NCBI GenBank assembly: GCA_018671205.1 | Contig: JABHIC010000236.1 | Span: 1 to 5,220 of the forward strand | DNA from: Gammaproteobacteria bacterium | GTDB lineage: Bacteria; Pseudomonadota; Gammaproteobacteria; GCF-002020875 | DNA length: 5,220 bases | Direction: 5' to 3' | Shown here: positions 1 through 5,220 of the stretch, piece after piece | How the letters are laid out: every line of letters starts with the position of its first letter | Position numbering within the stretch: position 1 is the first letter of the stretch | Program-made: the position numbers and the translations under genes | The notes under the pieces: generated by a model | The model's database searches: none | What the model was told of the DNA's origin: nothing | Seen by the model: the letters and a program-made list of their open reading frames with translations, nothing else

Positions 1-600
1 CGCTGGCGTGCTGCACAGCTTGCTGGGCTGCAGGAGATGCCGGTTGTGGTGCGAGAGGTCTCAGACCAGGCCGCCATGGCGATGGCGCTGATTGAAAATA
101 TTCAGCGAGAGAATCTTAATCCGATTGAAGAGGCGAGCGCACTGCAACGGCTGATCAAGGAGTTTGAACTGACCCAGCAGCAGGCCGCTGATGCGGTTGG
201 ACGCTCGCGTACTGCGGTGACCAATCTGTTACGGCTGCTCAATCTCAATGCAGAGGTGGGGTTGCTGGTCGAGAAGGGAAAGCTGGAAATGGGGCATGCC
301 CGTGCGCTGCTCGGTCTGGAGGGGAAGAGGCAAAGCGATGCTGCCAAGCAGGTTATTTTGCTGGGGCTCTCGGTGCGTGAGACCGAGAAGCTGGTGCGCA
401 AACTGCTACGCCCTCCTGCTAGGCCCGCCACTACGGCAGCAGAGGAGTTGGACCCTAATGTACGAGCACTACAGAACCAGCTCTCTGAGAAGCTGGGGGC
501 CTCAGTGACGATTCATCAGGGGGGCAAGGGGCGGGGTAAGCTGACGATTCAGTACAACTCGCTGGATGAACTGGATGGAATTCTCCAACATATTCAGTGA
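1..600 (+). CDS. parB: Chromosome-partitioning protein ParB (Spo0J family), 3' part only
   Basis: The frame is open from base 1 and the start lies upstream of the window, so this is the last 199 codons, ending in TGA. ParB binds parS sites near the origin, spreads as a CTP-dependent clamp, and works with the ParA ATPase in segregating the chromosome. The first visible residues, RWRAAQLAGL, are the end of the GERRWRA motif of the N-terminal ParB/sulfiredoxin-like domain. ENIQRENLNPIEEA (visible residues 32-45) is the next family motif, followed by the helix-turn-helix parS-binding region (about 58-82, LTQQQAADAVGRSRTAV...). The C-terminal dimerisation domain ends normally (KLTIQYNSLDELDGIL). 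An internal ATG at base 37 is not the true start because conserved ParB sequence continues upstream of it. Its place just ahead of atpI matches the parA-parB-atp order common in Gammaproteobacteria. Family identity is very secure. Confidence 0.96.
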   Translation, partial: RWRAAQLAGLQEMPVVVREVSDQAAMAMALIENIQRENLNPIEEASALQRLIKEFELTQQQAADAVGRSRTAVTNLLRLLNLNAEVGLLVEKGKLEMGHARALLGLEGKRQSDAAKQVILLGLSVRETEKLVRKLLRPPARPATTAAEELDPNVRALQNQLSEKLGASVTIHQGGKGRGKLTIQYNSLDELDGILQHIQ

Positions 601-615
601 GCGGGTAGGGCGCAC

Positions 616-639
616 TGAGTAAAAATAAACTCATTTTTT
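616..639 (+). terminator. Weak terminator-like dyad after parB
   Basis: TGAGT (616-620) and ACTCA (629-633) form a 5-bp inverted repeat with an 8-nt loop, followed directly by six T (634-639). It lies 16 bases after the parB stop, where a terminator separating parB from the atp operon would be expected. The stem is short and AT-rich and would be weak; the same A and T runs could simply be upstream activating DNA for the promoter that follows. Partial termination is possible but unproven. Confidence 0.3.
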
Positions 640-651
640 GTTAAATCGCAA

Positions 652-680
652 TTGACCCACCTATCGATGATTTCTATAAT
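652..680 (+). promoter_or_regulatory. Sigma70-type promoter of the atp operon
   Basis: TTGACC (652-657) matches the -35 consensus at 5 of 6 bases. TATAAT (675-680) is a perfect -10. The spacer is 17 bp, the optimum. Upstream, 621-651 is rich in A and T runs, like an UP element. Transcription would be predicted to begin near A687. The location between parB and the ATP synthase genes is where a main atp promoter is expected, as in E. coli where it precedes atpI. The two hexamers overlap the first codons of the longest possible atpI frame, which bears on the choice of atpI start. No experimental support is available. Confidence 0.72.
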
Positions 681-702
681 AGGCGCAGTTAAGAGATGGG
701 CT

Positions 703-1101
703 GTGCCACTGCTTCAGATGGCTGCTATCCTTACCATTGCGTTTTGGGGTGAGTCTGTTTGGGGGGGGCAAGCGAAGTGGTCCATCCTTTATGGAGGAGT
801 GATCTCTGTTGTGAACCTGCTCTGGTTGCAGTGGCGGCTGAGACGCTCTGAACGAAAAGAGTCCCTAGCTGAGATTAAGCGTGATGCGGCAGAGAGTGCA
901 CAGAGGATTACTGCGGATCTCTACCTCACGGTGATAGAGCGCTTTGTCTGGGTTATTGCTCTGTTCCTGTTGGGGATGGTGAAGCTGGGGTTAGAACCGA
1001 TGGCGTTGGTGACAGGATTTGTGGTGGGGCAGGTGATGCTGCTCGTTGCAAGTGGCCCCCTCGGGGGGGATTTTTTTGAACGCGGTATGAATAAGTTGTA
1101 A
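703..1101 (+). CDS. atpI: ATP synthase protein I (AtpI), c-ring assembly factor; start uncertain
   Basis: This is a small membrane protein encoded first in the operon. In other bacteria AtpI assists c-ring assembly or Mg2+ supply and is not part of the finished enzyme. The sequence shows four hydrophobic segments (roughly bases 700-755, 781-831, 919-984 and 988-1056), with a basic, charged loop between the second and third (WRLRRSERK). The frame can be extended to ATG 667 or TTG 652, giving 144 or 149 residues. Neither has a Shine-Dalgarno sequence, and both lie within or upstream of a near-consensus promoter, so its transcript could not use them. GTG 703, with AAGAG seven bases upstream, gives 132 residues, close to E. 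coli AtpI; ATG 718 is a further alternative. The homologous K/R-rich residues before the first helix (VKRW) would be lost with GTG 703, so the start is unsettled. The family call rests on topology and position, as this protein diverges quickly. Confidence 0.85.
   Translation: MPLLQMAAILTIAFWGESVWGGQAKWSILYGGVISVVNLLWLQWRLRRSERKESLAEIKRDAAESAQRITADLYLTVIERFVWVIALFLLGMVKLGLEPMALVTGFVVGQVMLLVASGPLGGDFFERGMNKL
1054..1077 (+). terminator. Terminator-like GC hairpin with T7 tract inside the atpI 3' end
   Basis: CCCCC (1056-1060), a short TC linker, and a run of seven G (1063-1069) can fold into a compact stem of four to five G-C pairs. It is followed by A and seven T (1071-1077). This has the form of an intrinsic terminator or attenuator, but it lies in codons of atpI, 24 bases before its stop codon. 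Ribosomes translating atpI would disrupt it. The stem is short, so termination would at most be partial. It may be only a by-product of Gly-Pro-Leu-Gly-Gly-Asp-Phe-Phe codons. Confidence 0.25.
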
Positions 1102-1135
1102 AACTGAAACGCAATATAATAAATATAAGAACTGA

Positions 1136-2011
<876 letters not shown>

Positions 2012-2021
2012 CCGTATAGTA

Positions 2022-2050
2022 ATAGTGGGTCATACCGTGTCGCCCACTAT
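2022..2050 (+). repeat. Hairpin in the atpB-atpE gap
   Basis: ATAGTGGG (2022-2029) and CCCACTAT (2043-2050) are perfect 8-base inverted repeats, extendable by one T-G pair, around an 11-12 base loop. No T tract follows directly, so it does not look like an intrinsic terminator. A weaker competing stem, CTATAT (2047-2052) with ATATAG (2061-2066), shares the 3' arm. The position, 11 bases after the atpB stop and ahead of the c-subunit leader, suits an mRNA-processing or stability element; this role is inferred. Confidence 0.5.
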
Positions 2051-2066
2051 ATCCAGTGATATATAG

Positions 2067-2348
<282 letters not shown>

Positions 2349-2379
2349 AACGACTGTTGGATAGAAGAGAAAATCCCTT

Positions 2380-2850
2380 ATGAATATTAATGCTACCCTG
2401 ATCGGTCAGTCGATCGCATTTTTTCTATTTGTGTTCTTTGTGATGAAGTACGTGTGGCCCCCTCTGATGGCCGCACTGAGTGAGCGCAAGAAACAGATTG
2501 CTGATGGGCTTGCAGCGGCAGAACGCGGACATCACGAACATCAGTTGGCTGAACAGCGAGCGAAGAATGTGATCCGTGAGGCGCATGAAGAGGCGACTGA
2601 AATTATCAGCCGCGCACATCAGCGTGCCAGCGAGGTGATTGATGAGTCAAAAGGGAAAGCTCAGGAGGAGGCGGATCGTATTATTGAGTCGGGTCACTCA
2701 CTGGTTGAGCAGGAGTCCAATAGTGCACGAGAGCACCTGCGGGCAGAGGTCTCTGCACTGACTCTGATGGGGGTCTCGCAAATTCTGCAGCGAGAGGTCA
2801 AAGAGTCTGACCATCAACAGATCCTCGTTGAGCTAGGAGCGAAGTTCTAG
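2380..2850 (+). CDS. atpF: F1Fo ATP synthase subunit b (peripheral stalk)
   Basis: Subunit b dimerises into the stalk that holds F1 still against the rotor. At 156 residues it has the same length as E. coli b and the same opening ([10 protein letters not shown] against MNLNATILGQ), which fixes ATG 2380. One membrane helix covers residues 5-25, ending in [11 protein letters not shown]36, the conserved arginine just after the membrane, is present in [11 protein letters not shown]. Residues about 34-120 are a long charged, alanine-rich helix with no prolines, typical of the right-handed coiled coil. The last ~35 residues would bind delta. GAAGAG (2364-2369) is a modest ribosome binding site ten bases upstream. 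It lies 31 bases after atpE and 4 bases before atpH. Confidence 0.97.
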   Translation: MNINATLIGQSIAFFLFVFFVMKYVWPPLMAALSERKKQIADGLAAAERGHHEHQLAEQRAKNVIREAHEEATEIISRAHQRASEVIDESKGKAQEEADRIIESGHSLVEQESNSAREHLRAEVSALTLMGVSQILQREVKESDHQQILVELGAKF

Positions 2851-2854
2851 TTTC

Positions 2855-3403
2855 ATGGAAGAGAGAACAACAATTGCTCGCCCCTATGCAGAGGCTGCCT
2901 TTGCACAGGCGAGTCGGGAAGGGGCGGTTGAGCAGTGGCTGGGGGCGGTAGAGTTGCTGGCCACTATTGTAAAAGAGCCCGCCGTGTCCGAACGTCTGGC
3001 CCATCCACGGTTCTCCAACGAACAGCTGAGTGAGCTGGTGCTAGCAGTGGGTGCCGGTGTGGATGAAGAGCTGTTTAACGGGACACGAGAAAATTTCATC
3101 AAGGTTTTACTGGAGAATCGTCGCTTGGGTTACGCTCCAGAGATCTCGGAGCTGTTTCAGTGGCTGAAGCGTGAAGATGAGAAGCAGATCGATGTTGAGG
3201 TGATCTCGGCCTATCCGTTAGATGGTCCTGCAGAGGTTGCCATCGCAGCGGTAGTGAAAGAGAGGCTGGGGAAAGAGGTTTTGATTACCACCCTGGTGGA
3301 TAAGAGCCTTTTTGGTGGGGTGGTTGTCCGTGCAGGGGATCAGGTGATTGATCTCTCTCTGCGTGGAAAAATGGATCAACTTTCCAGTCTGATGCAGAGC
3401 TAG
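2855..3403 (+). CDS. atpH: F1Fo ATP synthase subunit delta (stator cap)
   Basis: Delta sits on top of F1 and joins the alpha N-termini to the b stalk. The 182-residue product starts with the family motif TIARPYAEAAF (residues 6-16) of the six-helix alpha-binding domain. It ends with the signature GGVVVRAGDQVIDLSLRG (154-171) of the b-binding domain. E. coli delta is 177 residues. The gene begins only 4 bases after the atpF stop. AGGAG (2835-2839) inside the end of atpF is 15 bases away, rather far, so translation is probably coupled to atpF. Two TAG codons stand in tandem at the end (3401-3406). Identification is secure. Confidence 0.97.
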   Translation: MEERTTIARPYAEAAFAQASREGAVEQWLGAVELLATIVKEPAVSERLAHPRFSNEQLSELVLAVGAGVDEELFNGTRENFIKVLLENRRLGYAPEISELFQWLKREDEKQIDVEVISAYPLDGPAEVAIAAVVKERLGKEVLITTLVDKSLFGGVVVRAGDQVIDLSLRGKMDQLSSLMQS

Positions 3404-3417
3404 TAGAGCATTGCAAC

Positions 3418-3531
3418 ATGAGACTGAATAGACTATTCGATATAGAATTTAATAACTCTGTGGCCGTTGAGATAAAATGGCCATGTTACGTATTGATTTA
3501 TAGGAGCAATTATGCAACTCAATCCTTCTGA
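3418..3531 (+). CDS. Possible small ORF spanning the atpH-atpA gap
   Basis: An ATG at 3418 opens a 37-codon frame ending in TGA at 3529-3531. It covers nearly all of the gap and overlaps the first 20 bases of atpA in another frame. The peptide begins [11 protein letters not shown] and contains no motif I recognise and no membrane segment of convincing length. A weak AGAG (3405-3408) lies nine bases upstream. An open frame of this length in AT-rich DNA can arise by chance, and I do not recognise it as a known gene. It is listed because nothing else codes in this stretch. Confidence 0.12.
   Translation: MRLNRLFDIEFNNSVAVEIKWPCYVLIYRSNYATQSF
3426..3438. repeat. 13-bp palindrome in the atpH-atpA gap
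   Basis: GAATAG-A-CTATTC is a perfect inverted repeat with a single central base. As DNA it could be a small operator-like dyad. As RNA it could form only a 5-bp, AU-rich stem with a 3-base loop. No flanking promoter of good quality is visible, so its role is open. Confidence 0.35.
3459..3485 (+). repeat. Hairpin upstream of the atpA ribosome binding site
   Basis: TGGCC (3461-3465) pairs with GGCCA (3479-3483) around a 13-base loop, and two G-U pairs could extend the stem to seven pairs (3459-3465 with 3479-3485). It ends 16 bases before the atpA Shine-Dalgarno, leaving that site and its AU-rich surroundings unpaired. No T tract follows, so a terminator is unlikely. An RNA-processing or spacing element is possible by inference. 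Confidence 0.35.
3502..3506 (+). promoter_or_regulatory. Strong ribosome binding site of atpA
   Basis: AGGAG is five bases from the atpA ATG, within an AU-rich, apparently unstructured leader (ATTGATTTATAGGAGCAATT). Alpha is needed in three copies per complex against one delta, and the good site fits that need. A tiny frame from ATG 3477 (MAMLRIDL) has its TAG stop at 3501-3503, overlapping this site, which could couple or clear it; that is speculative. Confidence 0.7.
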
Positions 3532-5053
3532 AGTCAGTGAACTGATCCGGAAGAAAATCGAGAGTTTCGAGCCACTTGCCGAGGCCCGTACAGAGGGTAC
3601 GGTCGTCAGTCTGGCAGATGGTGTGGTTCGTCTGCACGGTCTGAGTGATGCGATGCAGGGCGAGATGATCGAATTTTCCGGTAATACCTACGGCATGGCA
3701 CTTAACCTGGAGCGAGACTCTGTCGGTGCAGTGATTCTTGGGTCGTATGAGCATATCTCGGAAGGAGATACAGTGCGCTGTACCGGACGTATTCTTGAGG
3801 TTCCGGTGGGTGAGGCGTTACTGGGGCGTGTGGTGGACTCTCTGGGAAATCCGCTGGATGGAAAAGGGGAAATTGCGGCACAGGGTAAGGAGCCTATTGA
3901 GAAGATTGCGCCGGGGGTCATCGCCCGTAAGTCGGTCGATCAGCCGGTTCAGACCGGACTGAAGGCCATTGATGCGATGGTTCCTATTGGTCGTGGTCAA
4001 CGAGAGTTGATTATTGGTGATCGCCAGACCGGTAAAACGGCTGTGGCAGTGGATGCCATTATCAATCAGAAGGGAACCGGAGTTAAGTGTATCTATGTTG
4101 CGGTAGGACAGAAAGCCTCCTCGATTGCGGAGGTAGTGCGTCGTCTGGAGGAGCATGATGCACTGGAACATACTATTATTGTTGCGGCGGCGGCCTCTGA
4201 GTCCGCTGCGATGCAGTACATTGCCCCCTATTCGGGCTGCACTATGGGTGAGTACTTCCGTGACAAGGGAGAGGATGCACTGATCGTTTATGATGATCTG
4301 ACCAAACAGGCATGGGCCTACCGTCAGGTCTCTCTGCTTCTGCGTCGACCACCGGGTCGTGAGGCCTATCCGGGAGATGTCTTCTATCTTCACTCTCGCC
4401 TGCTGGAACGTGCATCACGCATTAATGAGGCTGAGGTTGAGAAGCGGACCAACGGTGAAGTGAAGGGGCAGACCGGCTCACTGACAGCACTACCGATCAT
4501 CGAGACCCAGGCTGGTGACGTATCCGCCTTTGTACCGACCAATGTGATTTCGATTACCGATGGACAGATTTTTCTGGAGACGGACCTGTTTAACTCAGGT
4601 ATCCGTCCGGCGATCAATGCAGGTCTCTCGGTATCGCGTGTGGGGGGGGCGGCACAGACCAAAATTATCAAAAAGCTGGGGGGCGGTGTGCGTCTCGATC
4701 TGGCACAGTATCGTGAGCTGGCCGCCTTTGCCCAGTTTGCGTCTGATCTGGATGAGGCGACCCGTAAGCAGATTGAGCGAGGTCAGCGTGTGACTGAGTT
4801 GATGAAGCAGAAGCAGTATGAACCGATGACCATTGCTGAGCTGGCTACCTCTCTGTTTGCGGCCAATGAGGGCTTTCTGGATGATATCGAACCGGCCAAT
4901 ATTGTCAGTTTTGAGGAGGCACTACAATCTTATATGAAGAGCTCACAGAGTGATCTGATGGATAAGATTAATGAGGCGGGTGACTACAATGATAGTATTG
5001 AGGGCTCACTCCGTAGTTCCATCGAAGAGTTCAAGGCCAACCATAGCTGGTAA
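3512..5053 (+). CDS. atpA: F1Fo ATP synthase subunit alpha
   Basis: Alpha alternates with beta in the F1 hexamer, binds nucleotide at non-catalytic sites and supplies the arginine finger to the catalytic sites on beta. The 513-residue length equals that of E. coli alpha. An N-terminal beta-barrel covers about residues 25-95, after the delta-binding N-terminal helix. Walker A is GDRQTGKT (169-176, K175 and T176). Walker B is ALIVYDD (256-262). The alpha/beta signature [10 protein letters not shown] is at 366-375, immediately followed by the arginine finger R376. The C-terminal helical domain fills about 380-513. All key residues fall at the E. coli numbers. The codons right after R376 form a run of eight G (4642-4649). 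The start is set by the strong AGGAG and by the N-terminal match ([16 protein letters not shown]). Identification is certain. Confidence 0.99.
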   Translation: MQLNPSEVSELIRKKIESFEPLAEARTEGTVVSLADGVVRLHGLSDAMQGEMIEFSGNTYGMALNLERDSVGAVILGSYEHISEGDTVRCTGRILEVPVGEALLGRVVDSLGNPLDGKGEIAAQGKEPIEKIAPGVIARKSVDQPVQTGLKAIDAMVPIGRGQRELIIGDRQTGKTAVAVDAIINQKGTGVKCIYVAVGQKASSIAEVVRRLEEHDALEHTIIVAAAASESAAMQYIAPYSGCTMGEYFRDKGEDALIVYDDLTKQAWAYRQVSLLLRRPPGREAYPGDVFYLHSRLLERASRINEAEVEKRTNGEVKGQTGSLTALPIIETQAGDVSAFVPTNVISITDGQIFLETDLFNSGIRPAINAGLSVSRVGGAAQTKIIKKLGGGVRLDLAQYRELAAFAQFASDLDEATRKQIERGQRVTELMKQKQYEPMTIAELATSLFAANEGFLDDIEPANIVSFEEALQSYMKSSQSDLMDKINEAGDYNDSIEGSLRSSIEEFKANHSW

Positions 5054-5085
5054 AGATAACCTCTATTTAAAGGAAACTGGATCAG

Positions 5086-5220
5086 ATGGCAGTCGGCAAG
5101 GAAATTCGAGAGAAAATCAAGAGCGTCAAGAGTACGCAGAAGATTACTCGCGCCATGGAGATGGTGGCCGCCAGTAAGATGCGTAAGGCACAGGAGCGTA
5201 TGGAGGCCTCGCGCCCCTAC
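5086..5220 (+). CDS. atpG: F1Fo ATP synthase subunit gamma (rotor shaft), 5' part only
   Basis: Gamma is the central shaft that couples c-ring rotation to the catalytic sites. Only the first 45 codons are in the window, and the frame is open at the right edge. They start [14 protein letters not shown] and include [18 protein letters not shown] (residues 17-34), the near-invariant N-terminal helix that lies in the alpha3beta3 cavity, with M23 in its conserved place. AAAGGA (5069-5074) is a ribosome binding site 11 bases upstream. The gap from the atpA stop is 32 bases. In this operon order atpD and atpC should follow outside the window. Confidence 0.97.
   Translation, partial: MAVGKEIREKIKSVKSTQKITRAMEMVAASKMRKAQERMEASRPY

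Noticed and set aside
1..650. A parS site (TGTTTCACGTGAAACA type) near parB
   Set aside because: No sequence close to the parS consensus is visible in parB or the parB-atpI gap; the site may lie outside the window.
696..752. Out-of-frame ATG at 696 giving an 18-codon frame overlapping the atpI start
   Set aside because: AAGAG abuts the ATG, leaving no room for ribosome binding, and the peptide has no recognisable character.
3411..3448. TTGCAA (3411-3416) with TATTCG or TAGAAT as an internal promoter
   Set aside because: TATTCG at 17 bp is a poor -10, and the better TAGAAT (3443-3448) is 26 bp away, too far for a sigma70 promoter.
3467..3500. TTGAGA (3467-3472) as a -35 box for an internal atpA promoter
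   Set aside because: The hexamer is good (5 of 6), but at 16-18 bp spacing the best -10 is TATTGA with three matches, and the start point would fall at or beyond the ribosome binding site.
3818..4393. A 191-codon open frame on the minus strand within atpA
   Set aside because: It lies wholly antisense to the highly conserved alpha gene, its product has no recognisable motif, and it is explained by codon bias of atpA on the other strand.

Overview
The window is the start of a proton-type F1Fo ATP synthase (atp/unc) operon, directly preceded by the 3' end of the chromosome-partitioning gene parB. All genes are on the + strand, in the order parB' - atpI - atpB - atpE - atpF - atpH - atpA - atpG'. 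parB enters from the left edge and atpG (gamma) runs off the right edge after 45 codons. The beta (atpD) and epsilon (atpC) genes would be expected just beyond the right edge.

The host is most likely a gammaproteobacterium. The c, b, a and alpha subunits match E. coli proteins almost motif for motif: the b subunit is 156 residues and alpha is 513, the same lengths as in E. coli. The parB-atpI junction is the arrangement seen near the replication origin in Pseudomonas and many free-living or symbiotic Gammaproteobacteria, whereas E. coli has no chromosomal parB. Coding GC is moderate (by eye about half), with markedly AT-rich gaps and frequent GGG glycine codons. Genus cannot be told from this sequence.

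Layout: 1-600 parB C-terminal part; 601-702 an intergenic/control region with a weak terminator-like dyad and a very good sigma70-type promoter (TTGACC, 17 bp, TATAAT) that lies inside the longest possible atpI frame; ~703-1101 atpI; 1148-2011 atpB; 2012-2114 a gap with a hairpin and an A/U-rich leader ending in a strong ribosome binding site; 2115-2348 atpE; 2380-2850 atpF; 2855-3403 atpH; 3404-3511 a long gap with dyads, a possible small ORF and a strong ribosome binding site; 3512-5053 atpA; 5086-end atpG. AtpI is thought to help assemble the c-ring; a, b and c make the membrane Fo motor; delta (AtpH) and b form the stator; alpha and gamma belong to the F1 catalytic head and rotor.

I see no novel multi-gene system here. 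The protein content is orthodox, with every catalytic residue checked present. What deserves a second look is regulatory: the promoter that argues for a later atpI start, the two structured gaps ahead of the genes needed in multiple copies (c and alpha), a terminator-like hairpin near the 3' end of atpI, and unusually long poly-G runs inside essential coding sequence.
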